Source: Gigaspora rosea (lineage: Eukaryota > Glomeromycota > Glomeromycetes > Diversisporales > Gigasporaceae). From it: a stretch of DNA of 64,000 nt. The stretch is taken from assembly GCA_003550325.1 (NCBI GenBank), contig QKWP01000632.1, forward strand, positions 79,795 through 143,794, in the 5' to 3' direction. The translations under genes and the position numbers were made by a program. How positions within the stretch are numbered: position 1 is the first letter of the stretch; each line of letters starts with the position of its first letter. Shown piece by piece: positions 45,164 through 56,470 of the stretch. The notes beneath the pieces were generated by a model. The model was given only the letters and a program-made list of their open reading frames with translations, made no database searches and had not been told where the DNA came from.

Positions 45164-45244
45164 TCGGATTCTCGTTGTGACTGTTTCTCATCCAGTCACT
45201 ATGCTTATGTGAATTCTTATTGTTCTTATTATGGTTAAGTGCTG

Positions 45245-45612
45245 GTCATACGTACGTACGTACGTACAGTACTGCAGTACGTATAATATACCCGTGATCT
45301 GATTTTTATTTATAATATCATAAGCCTTAAAAAGGAAATTATTTACGAGGTACGTATTTAGGTTGTTTTTTGAATAAACGAATTTATCGAGGACTCGGAT
45401 ACTAAAATTGTTAGGCATTAAAATAAGAGATAAATAATTTCGATAAAAGTTATAGAACAGGGTGAAGCCTGAGAAATTCGCTTTGTAGGTCGGGTTAGGG
45501 TGAAATCAACGTTTTATTGTTTTTTATAATATAAAACCTGTCCTGTGGTGATCATAGCAGATTTACTAGGTTTCACCCTGTAATGCAATACGTATTGTAC
45601 GTACGTACGTAC
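45245..45612. repeat. CGTACGTA repeats facing each other, with a nested MITE
   Basis: ACGTACGTACGTACGTACAG at 45250 and ATTGTACGTACGTACGTACT at 45596 bracket this stretch. Similar CGTAC words occur at 37195-37235, 40322 and 52392. No clear terminal repeat or duplication is seen, so it may or may not be one element. Confidence 0.4.
45459..45580. mobile_element. 122-bp CAGGGTGAAACC MITE
   Basis: The ends CAGGGTGAAGCCT and the complement of CAGGGTGAAACCT have flanking 8-mers TTATAGAA/TAATGCAA (5 of 8). The interior TCGCTTTGTAGGTCGGGTTA recurs at 56322 and 56353. Relatives lie at 55594-56470. Confidence 0.6.
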
Positions 45613-46327
45613 TTGCTTCGGACAAATTAACATAGTGTCGATCTTAATACCAATTCGGTACAAGGTAAGAATTTTTTACTGTCGAAAGAATTTATGATGA
45701 AAAAATTTCTCGGATAGTGGTTCGAATAGTTTCTTGAAAATAAACGAGTTAACGAATGTTTTAATGTAGTGAACTAAAAGAGGCCATATTACATACAGCA
45801 CTAACAAATGAAAAGGATCTCGTGATATTTTAAATAAAGAGCATTTAGACTTTATTATTTCACATAAATAAAAACTCTTGTATACTGATCTTGATCATAT
45901 TTAAAATGGTAACAAGTTCGTTTTTGCTTATCAAAAAATAGCTAATGAACATTATTTTAGCATTAGGTACTATTGTTCATGCCCTATCTCTACGCAGTTC
46001 GTAGAATTGACGTAGATAAAAATTTTTTTATTGATTTTGGGTAGGTAACTGTTGAGATTCTTCGCTCAAAATTTACAGATTCCTTTTTAAAAGTTAGTTT
46101 AGTTTTATATAAAAACATACCTATGGTCGCTTATTTTAATTCAATAAAAATTTTTATAATTTGCAGATTGGATTAAAGAATTTTTATCAATTTTGGATAA
46201 ACGATTATCAAGGTGTTAATCGTGGCTCCTTTTAATAGTTGGGATTAAGCTTTTTCTAGTCATCTATCCTAATTCGATAAAATTTTTATCGATTTTGTGT
46301 AGGTGGTCGGAAAAATTTACATTTAAG
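45613..46327. other. Intergenic DNA, no gene seen
   Basis: The phrase ATTTTTATCGATTTTG/AATTTTTATCAATTTTGG with GTAGG recurs at 46020, 46185, 46285, 46870 and 47225. It is a dispersed degenerate repeat of unknown type. Confidence 0.4.
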
Positions 46328-46819
46328 GCCACGCAAAGTTAATTTTTCGATTTGCATAACATGGGGGCTCGTCAGTAGAAAAGGGGTAAAAAGTTTTTAC
46401 CACTTTTTTTTGAAATTTTAAATTAAAATAGTTCAATAACTACAATATCAAATTAAATAATTTTTTTTTATTTTAATTTTATAACTAAATATAATTAAAA
46501 TAAAAAAAAAATTATTAAATTTAGTAGTTATTGAGATATTTTAGTTCAAAGTCTAAAAAACTTTTACTTAGAAACTTTCTACCCCCTTTCTACTGACGAG
46601 CCCCCACATGGTGTTCCAAAATTCTAGTCGGCGGGTCGGATTTTTTTTTCTCGAATCTATCGGAAAATTAAGGTCACCATCGGGCGACATCGGAGAAAAA
46701 AATTAAATAGCAAAAACGGAATAATTGGCACAATTGGAATTTAAAAAAATTTTTTAAAATTTTTTTTTGAAAAATTGGTCGGCGGGTTATGCAAAACGAA
46801 ACATTAACTTTGCGCACAG

Positions 46820-46822
<3 letters not shown>
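46328..46822. mobile_element. Inverted-repeat element hosting a 243-bp foldback
   Basis: The left arm GGCCACGCAAAGTTAATTTT with TCGATTTGCATAACA faces the right complement (TTATGCAAAACGAAACATTA, then CTTTGCGCACAGC). GTCGGCGGGT occurs twice inside. A second insertion lies at 46363-46605. Confidence 0.55.
46363..46605. mobile_element. 243-bp foldback, ACAT target duplication
   Basis: The ends GGGGGCTCGTCAGTAGAAAA and the complement are flanked by ACAT on each side (46359-46362, 46606-46609). The end sequence is related to that of 4663-4919 (GGGCTGCCGTCAATAGAAAT), with the same target. The arms run through A/T-rich sequence to a centre near 46480. Confidence 0.75.
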
Positions 46823-46850
<28 letters not shown>

Positions 46851-46909
46851 TCTACAATTTGTAGAATTGATTTAATTTTATCGAATTTGGGTAGGTATCA
46901 ATATATATA

Positions 46910-46984
46910 TATATTCAAAAAAATATAATAATAAATAAATAAAAAAATAAAATAAAAAAAAATAAAAAATAAAATAATAATAAT

Positions 46985-47068
<84 letters not shown>

Positions 47069-47102
47069 CATAATAATATAATAAAATAAAAATAAAAAAT
47101 AA

Positions 47103-47135
<33 letters not shown>

Positions 47136-47200
47136 TATTAATTAATTAATTAATTAATTAATTAATTAATTAATTAATTAATTAATCAATTAATTAATTA
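46910..47200. repeat. AAT and ATTA microsatellites
   Basis: (AAT)n with few breaks from 46970 to 47070 and again at 47103-47132, then (ATTA)n at 47135-47197. Confidence 0.95.
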
Positions 47201-47699
47201 AAAAAATAAATAAATTGATTTAAATCAATTTTGGCAGGTGGATATCGATATATTATTCAGTTATTAGGAAATATTTATCTGGCTTTTTTTTTAAGTCAAT
47301 TCTATAATTTGTAAAATTGATCTGAGTTTTCAATCTGGTCAAGTAGTAATCAAAATATCTTTAGGTAGAATTTAACTACGGTTTCTGCAGTTTTTTCTTT
47401 AAATAGCTAATATTTTTAAATTTTTTTAGAATTGGTATATCAATTTTGTCAAGATAACTTTACTCAAAGTTTATATCACATGAGTGCAAATAACAAAATT
47501 TGGTTATAAATACGTAACGCGCTTATTTTATGCTAGATTAAGAAAAATATATACAAAGTAAGAAATCGACAAAAAAAAAGGCCAAAAATCTGATAGCCTT
47601 GCAGATTTGCACCGAGCCATAATTGTTAATAAACTATTAATGAATGACTCGCAGAAAAGCGAATTCACTATTTACTATTTCTAATTAAGGGTAATTAAG

Positions 47700-48320
47700 C
47701 AGGGATGGTAAATGACTTTAAATGACCCAAATGACTCAAATGACAAATGACCAGTCATTGGTCATTTCACGGCTCAAATGACTTAAGGTCATTTAACTCT
47801 GGTTAATTTATTATCTAATAACTTTTAACCAATCATAATTAATTATTGTTCTCTGTAAAACGAAACGTTGCTAGATGCTAACCAATAAATATTATTACAC
47901 ATGATAAATGGCTAAATGACCAATCTTTATTCGATAAATGAGTGGCATTTGTATTTTGGCTAAATAACTAAGTCATTTACCATATCTGTTGTAAAGCGAC
48001 AATATCAGGTATAAAGTGATTAAGAAAAAAAAACACTAGACAAAAGATAATGTACAGTATTTACTTTTTTTTTAAAAAAAAAAAAAGGTTTGTGAATAAT
48101 AATTTACCGATTACAAAATTACATAAATCATTTTCGAATTTACAAAATGGCATGTTAATTAATAATCGATGTGATTGAACTATATGTCCAAATGACCCCG
48201 GTCATGACCGTAGTCATTTGGCCACCAAATGACCCAAAATTTGAATGACCTCAAAATGACCGTCATTTAGTTCATTTGAAAAATTGGCAAATGACCAGGT
48301 CATTTACCATCCCTTTTTAA
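47700..48320. mobile_element. hAT-like element(s) with AAATGACC words
   Basis: The left end CAGGGATGGTAAATGACTTT is at 47700. Possible right ends are AAGTCATTTACCATATCTG at 47988 (flanks TAATTAAG/TTGTAAAG, 5 of 8) or GGTCATTTACCATCCCT at 48315. Words AAATGACC/GGTCATTT fill 47700-47810 and 48190-48310. Either two elements or one with a rearranged right side; the ends resemble CAGGGATGGCA at 40812. Confidence 0.6.
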
Positions 48321-48488
48321 AAAATCAGAGTTAAGTTTAGCGTTAGAATTAGAGGGTTTGACCCAAAATTTGAATAACCTCAAAATGACCGTCATTTGGG
48401 TCATTTTAAAAATTTGCAAATGACCAGGTCATTTACCATCCCTTTTTAAAAAATCAGAGTTAAGTTTAGCGTTAGAATTAGAGGTTTG
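48231..48488. repeat. 129-bp tandem duplication
   Basis: 48231-48359 and 48360-48488 are near-identical, each starting GACCCAAAATTTGAAT, including the element's right end (GGTCATTTACCATCCCTTTT) and the flank GAGTTAAGTTTAGCGTTAGA. Confidence 0.9.
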
Positions 48489-49748
48489 AGTTTGGTAAAA
48501 TTGTCTTCCCAACATTTTTTGTTTCTTTTTGCGTTTCTTTTCTTTTTTTTTTTTTGATACGTGTGTGGCTTTAGACAACCCCTAATTAAGAAAATGGTTA
48601 TCATGCTGAATATTCCATGTACGACGTACACAAATTATTATTAATTCACGTAGTGATAATAATTTTCAACTTTGAATTTTTAATTGCTTCGTCCATTTAA
48701 TTCTGATATTAAACATATAAGAGTGTTTATTAATAGAATGTTTATTTACCATATTTGTGAACTTTTATTATAAATATATATACAGTATTACAAATGTATT
48801 AATATTATTATATTAATGCAAGTTACGTGTTTAGTTATTTTGAATCAAAATGTGTGCAAATTTCCATAAAATGTAAATGCATAATCAATCTATCTTTTTG
48901 AATGCACGTTAAAGTCGTATAGTGTGTCCCGTTAAATTTCAAAGAATCGTATATTAGTAATCAGACTACAATCGTAAATTAGTAATCATCTGAATTCGTA
49001 CTCTCTAATTGCATACGAGTATACTCTCTAAATGCATACTTTCTAAAGGGTATGCTCTCTAAGCGAATAAAAATTTGTTTTACAAAATTGATTTTTATGA
49101 TCTATAGTAAAATGTAATAAAATTATCCCTTGCACCGTTAAGAAGACAAAATATTGTATCTTTTCAATAAATCATAAAATAAGGGTATATGACTTCATAA
49201 AAAGATTAAATCATTGGCCTTCAGAGAATGATATTCTTGTATTTGTATTGCCGACATTAACTGTAGAACTACGCAAGCAATTTTTGGGGCTAAAAACGTG
49301 AAGATGATTGGGTATCTATGTACCGGCAATTCGGCTTACGGTGTATAACAAAATAATTCAGATTCGGTGTCTTTGCCGGTTTTTTCTTTGAACATAAGTT
49401 ATAGTGATCCGGAATTTTAATTTAATTTAACCGAAGTACTGCTTTAGCGAAGTTATGATAATCACTGTTTTCATTGATTGGTTTAATTTATTGTGTTGTC
49501 GATTACATATATATCCGGATCTACTAATAAATAATTTTAACTAACTGTTAACGGTTCGATCCGGATATATACGTGTCAAAATCAAGTAACAGACTCACAT
49601 GAGATAAAGTTTGAACAATGCCAAACTCAAAATAACAAATAGTACAAAATATATTAATATGAAGTGTCAGTTGTTTTTTTATGAGCATTATCGCCGATAT
49701 CAGGATCAGGAATTACTCAAAATTAGTATCTTCACAACATGTTGCGTG
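48489..49748. other. Intergenic DNA, no gene supported
   Basis: GTAAATTTGTCTTCCC-type sequence at 48495-48520 is a relic of the family at 13253-13438. Around 48965-49070 the phrases AATCGTATATTAGTAATCAG and GCATACTCTCTAAA repeat. Nothing coding is seen. Confidence 0.4.
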
Positions 49749-50268
49749 CAGTGTTCGAAATTTCCGACTCAAACACTGTTCTCGTGAGAACAGCATAATA
49801 GCTATGAGTGTTCTCAATTTATTGTTTATGTTCTCATTTATGCTCATTAAAAAAAAAAACCAAATTTAAAATTATATCTTATACCATAAATATATTAAAA
49901 TATATGTAACTTTTTTTACTCTACATTATAATAAAAATGAACTACTTTTCTAATATTCCTATAAAAGCATTAATAGTATCAGTTAAACACCTAAATATAA
50001 AAATACATTAGAGCATATCTTTTCATCCTGTAATTATATATTATAAGTTCAACTAAATAATTTTGATAATAAATTATTATAATTAGTCTTATTTATTTAT
50101 ATCTATTTGATATAATAATATCATATTGTTACTAGTTACTATGAGAACACTATTTTTATTTTACTGTTCTCAAAAAAATTTTAATAGAGAACAGTAAAAA
50201 ATTTTTACTGTGCACAAATTAAAATAGTGTTCTCATGAGAACTCTGAGAACACTAATTTCGAACACTG
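49749..50268. mobile_element. Intact 520-bp hAT-like element with GTTCTC words
   Basis: The ends CAGTGTTCGAAATTTCCGAC and the complement of CAGTGTTCGAAATTAGTGTT are flanked by the perfect 8-bp duplication GTTGCGTG (49741-49748, 50269-50276). GTTCTC/GAGAAC words occur at least ten times close to the ends, several as TCTCATGAGA palindromes. It is the uninterrupted sister of 28345-31359. The frame 49681-49869 crosses its edge and is not a gene. Confidence 0.95.
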
Positions 50269-50276
50269 GTTGCGTG

Positions 50277-51677
50277 TCGTTATCCCGAGTTTCGGCGGGT
50301 ATATAATACCTTAAATTCAGATACAGGGGATAATTTGAAACTTAGAACTTTTTTTATGTGAATGGTGACTTCAAAAAAAAAAAAAAAAGTGATATATCTA
50401 ATTTAATATATTGCTTAATCACGCTTACTTTATTAGATTAACTTACATTGATTGTGATAATCCTGTGATAAATTTTTTTAAGTAATTCCTGATGTAAACT
50501 TCTTTTTTTTTTTTTTATCAAATTGTATAACCAAGGGTATATTACACGTATTGTCTTTCGATTTACTTAAACCTTTAATAGAATCGTCTTTGAACACAGT
50601 TATCTCTAAAGGTCACACTGGAAAACATTCTTCCTGCACTTCCATGTGGATGAGTTTAGAATAATATTGATGTAAACAAAATTTATAAATGTAAATTGGA
50701 AAATGATATACTTGTAAAAAAGCAATTGGTGGTGTATTCCGATATAAACGACATTCTTGTCAATAATTCTTCTCGTTGTGAACCTATTATGGCATAGAAT
50801 ATCATTTATATGATATATCATTAATGATCAGGTAATAATTATACAAAATGATTTAAAATTGATTATATATTAATCTATAACAATTCGGCTAATCCGCAAT
50901 ATTTGTTTCCCTTTAAAGGAGTAACAGTTTAAAGGAGTTGCAAATGTCTGAAAATAGGTTGGTTACCCTTAAAAAAAAAAGCCATGTCTTCTCGGCTTAA
51001 TACACATTACGAAGTATAGTCATATGACTTCTTAATTGAATGAACATAGAGTGTAACACAAAATATCAATCATGGTAACGTCTATTATCAACTATGTATT
51101 GTACGACGCGAGAGAAGTATTTCACACGCATATGCAGCAAATTTACGTGTTCGTGTACAATAATTAATCTTTTTGTAAGCATAGTGGCTTTTAAATAAAC
51201 GGGCACCTCTTCGACGTGTGTTACGAAGTTATACTAAATTTAATGATTCCACAATTCTTGAGAAGGTAATAATATTGGAAAAATACTATAAGCTTTTGGA
51301 AGGATATGCTAAAAGATATTTTTTCGACATTCGGCTCTAAAATTCCGAAAGAATGAAACATCAATGAATGATAATCTTAAATCAAAATAGGAGTTAAACA
51401 CATTATAAATAATAATCAAATTTTTTATGAATATTTTTTAAAGTGTTTTTATTTACTGCCTCATCTTTCCTGATATATTATTCATAATGCATACACATAG
51501 GCCATTTATTTATTAATGTAACTTTATCCGACGTGATGTGGAGACTATAATTTATTTACTAATGTAGCATAAATACATAAATAATTGAATATAATTGAAT
51601 ATTTATTTGAGACTAATCAAAAATTATTATAATGCGTATAAACTACTTTACAATTTTGTCACGTCTTGTGATAGTGA
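50277..51677. other. Intergenic DNA, no gene supported
   Basis: AT-rich with A- and T-runs at 50373 and 50500. The minus frame 50606-50821 has no motif. No inverted repeat with clear ends was found. Confidence 0.45.
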
Positions 51678-51682
51678 TATAT

Positions 51683-52105
51683 TGTCACGGTCAAAATCTG
51701 TTCTACGGCAAAATTAGTCCCGATAGTTTAATGCGTGTAACGTGATCAATCAAGAATCGATCACGGCGCATAAGAAATGCAGGATTTAAGAAAGATAAGT
51801 ATCGCAGTTCGACTAGATTTCAAAAAGTTCCTGGTCATAATGATTTTGAGGTCGGATGATTAATTATAAAAGGATGTAACTAAGTTATGGATGGTTACGA
51901 CTCTCATGTGCGTGGCAGGGGCACATGAGGAAATACCAAACGACATACTATCTCTTTGGACAAGCGAAGCAAAGAAAAGTAAAATACAAGAGTGGGACAC
52001 CAAGACTACTTTCCCATGAAGCGTCTGAACGTCGTATTAGGAAGGAATTGGATAGTCCTGACGATTTGAAACATCTCTCATTAGTAGTCGCGTAGGGCCG
52101 CGACA
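51683..52105 (+). mobile_element. Solo LTR, opposite orientation to the 16660 element
   Basis: TGTCACGG...CGCGACA, flanked by the perfect 5-bp duplication TATAT (51678-51682, 52106-52110). It is the reverse complement of the LTRs at 16660 and 21518 for most of its length (GTTTAATGCG, CGACTCTCATGTGCGTGGCA, GAAACATCTCTCATTAGTAG) but has about 110 bp of unrelated sequence at 51948-52058. It is the product of LTR-LTR recombination. Confidence 0.85.
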
Positions 52106-52110
52106 TATAT

Positions 52111-54060
52111 TAGTCACTGTTTTTTAACATATTATAACTAGGATGGTCAATAAAATAATTTATGTAAGCAATATGAATTTTTTAACCGTTACCTATTATT
52201 CTTAATAATTCTGAAATTTAACCTTTGTCGATCAAGGTTGCTTTTGCAAATACCAGTATTTTTTTTTTATTACTACGTAAAAACTGATAATAAATATAAT
52301 ACTTATAAAATTGCCCATCTCTAATTATAACAATACAAATTACTATAAATGGACACGTTCAATCCCAGTTTAAAAACGTTTCATTCATAAATTGATGCAC
52401 TGTACGTACAGTACGTGCATGTGTAAGTACAGTCTACTAAAATCTTAATTAAACATAGAAGTTCTTTGATCGTAAGAATATGCAAAAACTTATGAAATCA
52501 CTTTGTATAGGCTCTTTGAATCAATTTTTGAGGGCTTTTACGAGCAAACTTATGTTCATCCACTTAAAAAAAATATCTTACATTATTTATTAATTTATCC
52601 TCCAATCTTATTAATCAGGGAGCTCCAATAATATATATATATATATAACTATTAATCAACCAACTCCGATTAATGAGATTAGGGATAACTTAGTAAAACA
52701 AAACTTAGTAAAACAAATATGGAAAACTGATATGCCCCCAAGAAATAGTATGTCAGATGATAGATTAAACAAAGTGTATCATCCCATGTTTAATTATTAG
52801 TGCATAAATTTAAACTCATATTTCTTACTAAAATTAACCAATAGTTTATTTTTTTTTTCCGACAACTAGATTCAGTGATAGATTGACAATGCTATCATAG
52901 AACGGTTTAGGGCAATTTAAAAAGTTTATTAAGACAACCCTTTTGAAAATCCAACGTTAAGTAAAAAATGGTTAGCATAAGATATAATTAAGAGCTTGGA
53001 CATCAAAAAAACGTTGTACAACACTAAATACAGTACGAATATATTTTTAGCACTCAGCATTAAACTGACATTAGAAAGATGTCAAAATTTATGTATACAA
53101 CTGCATAGTGTTACGCAATGAATGCGCGCTTTGTTCCGGCAATGTCAAGAGTTTCAAAACTATCACATCAGTTCTCTATTAATGTGCATATCCTCATTAC
53201 TGGGATTTCGATAATATTAACCCTAATATGTAAAAATAATAATTAATAGTCAAATTTTATCGGTATTACTACGGAATTCCGACACCCAAAATCTTGAATA
53301 CAAGTTGAAATTCCGACAATACTAAAATCTTGATATAATATCAGGATTTTATCATTGTCGGGATTTTAACTTGACGGGGTTTTTTCGAGATTTTGAGTGT
53401 CAGGATTTTAGGAGTTTGGAGTTTGGAGTTTGGATTAAGGATAGGCAAAGTAATAATTATGTAATCGAATGGCTAAAATTTAACCCTTGCATACTATTAT
53501 AAATTATTATTCTAAATATTATTAAGTAAGGATGATCATCGGCCCGAGTTTTGTGGTCCTCCTTGGGGTCGTCATTAAGTAAGAGTCTTCGATTATAATA
53601 AACATCATAAATCGATTACGTATTTCGATTACGTTATTTGTATATAAAAGTTTTTTTTTTATAATTAAATAAAAGATCGATGGTTTGAACGTGATAACAT
53701 ATTTATATATAATGTCAAATTGGCCTTTAAAAAATGAATGTGCAACAAAAATGGCATATTTGGTGGCATATTGGTCAACCATATTATTCAAAATAAAAAA
53801 AGAATAAATAATTTAGAACAAATTATTCAAATTAATGCAATTAATCCTAACTATATCTAATGTCGAATTTGATGATATGAATAATAGTGATAATAAGTTA
53901 GAACAATTTGAAAAAGAAATCATAAAGCAGACGATTGCAAATATTGCTGTATAATTTCAATACTAATGATCCATTCAAGTTACAATAATAATCATGTGAC
54001 AACTTTGGAGAACTGGTTATTTCTGAAAACAATTGATAATGAGGATTTCAAAAATAAGTA
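52111..54060. other. AT-rich intergenic DNA with one foldback
   Basis: An imperfect foldback at 53278-53412 pairs CCGACACCCAAAATCTTGAA and TTGAAATTCCGACAAT with their complements. A (TA)n run is at 52632-52647. The frame 53522-53791 has no motif. No gene. Confidence 0.45.
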
Positions 54061-54062
54061 AC

Positions 54063-54305
54063 GAATTTCGAAAATAAGTAAGAATTTTTAAGTAGCATTT
54101 TTACTATGCTGAATTTATAAATCGGAAAAATAAAATAAGATTCTCTGATTTTAATTTTGAAACCCCTATTGAGGGGTTTCAAAATTACCAAATAAGTTGC
54201 GTATTTCGAAATAAGTAGGATTTTTTTAAATAGCGTTTTTACTATGTTGAATTATAAATCGGAAAAATAAAATAAGATTCTCCGTTTTAATTTTGAAACC
54301 CCTAT
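54063..54305. repeat. Direct duplication of about 125 bp
   Basis: The segment with GCATTTTTACTATGCTGAAT, ATCGGAAAAATAAAATAAGA and TTTTGAAACCCCTA occurs at 54063-54168 and again at 54190-54305. Confidence 0.75.
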
Positions 54306-54834
54306 ATATTTTAATTGTATTCGCATTTGCGTAACGATATTCAACAGTAATTTAAAAATTTAAAAAATAAATATTAAGTTTGAAAGGTATCTGTATTTGC
54401 AATAACAATACCAAACAATAATATATTAAAAAAATAAATATTAAATTTGCAAGGTTTTATTTGATATAACGATAATAATATTTGTATTTAAACATTTAAA
54501 TAGATTATTTATTACAACGAAATTTGAGAATTTAAATGTAAAAATATGCAAGAATATGTAAGAATATTTAAGGGTATATAAAAATTTTGCCCATCCCGGG
54601 AATTCAATAATATTAGAAGTCTATGACCCAATACTTTAATATATAATATGATAATTAATAGTCAAAATTTATCAACTAAATTGTTAATGTTTTAATTATT
54701 GACCAATACATCACAAGCTCACTATTTTGTTACATAATGATTAATTCTTATTAGTATTCGGACCGTCTTCCCGGAAATGCTTTATATGTAAAATTGGTAA
54801 TTAGATATAAGTATAAAAGAAAATTTTGAACTTG

Positions 54835-55166
54835 ATATTATATTGAAGATCGTTAACTTGTCTAACTGAAGCTAGACTTTATTGAAGATTGGTTTGTAGT
54901 ACATATTCCTTAATTATTAAAGGCTAAATTCTGTTGATTGCCTTGTTCTTTCAATATGAGATTTAATAGATAAGTGAATGCAATTTTTAAGAGAGTGAAG
55001 TATGATATCGAATAGGAACTTGTCTAACTGATGTAAGGCTTTATTGAAGATCGATTAGAAGTGCATATTTCTTGACTATCAAGGACTAAATTTTGTTAAT
55101 TTCCTTGGTCCCTCAACATACTAAATCTTCTAAATAAGTAAATACAATTTTTAAGAGAGTGAAGAA
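54835..55166. repeat. Direct duplication of about 150 bp
   Basis: GAACTTG...TTATTGAAGAT...TTTTTAAGAGAGTGAAG is present at about 54855-55004 and 55018-55166, with roughly one change in five bases; it is an older duplication. Confidence 0.65.
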
Positions 55167-55424
55167 CTACCTCAAACATTTGAATCATACGATTTCTCAT
55201 TGACCCGAGTGAGTTCTTTGTTCAAATTCGGATGATTATACTAGAAATGAGTGATTGTAATATTCATTATTATTATTATCATGGGGTACAAAAGCAACTT
55301 TTCGAAACTCAACCAAAGATCGTGATGATGAATGACATTGAATTAGTTCATGGAAACCCAAGGTGAGTCATAAAACTTAGGAAAGTTAAGCTTCTTTATC
55401 TCAATTGGTCTTTTAAAAATTATT

Positions 55425-55495
55425 TTTAGAGGACGTAACTTGTGCAAGGTTGGTTACGTTCTTATGTGCGAGGAATGGGCGCATAAGAATACTAA
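55425..55495 (+). repeat. LTR relic
   Basis: GGACGTAACTTGTGCAAGG, TTACGTTCTTATGTGCG and GGGCGCATAAGAATAC correspond to the LTR family of 51683 (GGATGTAACTAAG, TTACGACTCTCATGTGCG, GGGGCACATGAGGAAATAC). A strongly diverged, partial copy. Confidence 0.5.
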
Positions 55496-55589
55496 CTTAT
55501 GATAATCCCAAATACATTTTTTCCGAATAATAATAAAAGTTTCCCCGTAACAATATTATCAACAAACATGTGAAACTAATTATAATAAC

Positions 55590-56470
55590 ATGACAGAGTG
55601 AAACCTGAGTCGCAAATAAAATCTGTTATGATCATCGCATAAATCAAATGCTGGTTTCACCCCCATTCGATTTACGTACTGTACATAACAGGCAATAGAT
55701 TTTACTCGTTCGTAACTCAGATTTCTAATAATTAAAAAAAGACAGAGTGAAATCTGTGAGTTGTGAAATAATTACATGAGGGTGAAATATAATAAAAAAC
55801 ATAATAAAATGCGGATTTCACTCTAACACGATCTATAAAACGGATTTCACCTAAAAAGTTGAGGCATTTGCATCTGATCAGATGTCAATCATTCAAATTA
55901 TCGTAATAAATAATAAATAATAATAATAATAATAATAATTATTATTATTATTATTATTAATAATTAATAATAATATTAATTATTAATAATAATAATCTCT
56001 TGGTTATTATATACGTAGTGACTAATAATTCTAATAATTGCAATTATTTGGCGAAAATTTTTGAAGGATAATTTTTTAATTATTTGCCATTACATGGCCA
56101 ATAATGAATTCTTCATCAAAATTTTTTCGCAAAAGGTCTTTAGGTACATCCAAATAGTATCTAACAGGTCATTGACGAATAATGCAATTACTGTCATTTA
56201 TGACTCTTTTGTTAAATAAAAAATACAATTGGTGATTGATGAAGATCAAGGCATATTTAAGGATGATATAAGAATAATAAGATAATAAAATAATAGAACA
56301 AGGTGAAACCTTAGTGAAATCCGCTTTGTAGATCGGGTTAGTGTGAAATCCGCTTTGTAGATCGGGTTAGTGTGAAATCCGCGTTTGATTGTTTTTTATT
56401 ATATAAAAGAGGATTTCATCTTCATGTGATGATCATTGCTCATAGCAGATTTCACTATTTCACAATTTCA
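55590..56470. repeat. Cluster of GTGAAACC/GGTTTCAC repeats
   Basis: At least three degenerate copies of the 45459 MITE: 55594-55663 (CAGAGTGAAACCTGAG ... GGTTTCACCC), 55743-55825 (CAGAGTGAAATC ... GATTTCACTCTA) and 56301-56460. The last has a 31-bp unit, GTGAAATCCGCTTTGTAGAT plus CGGGTTAGT, repeated in tandem. A TAA/TTA microsatellite palindrome lies at 55905-55995. The frame 56372-56587 reads through the repeat. Confidence 0.6.
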
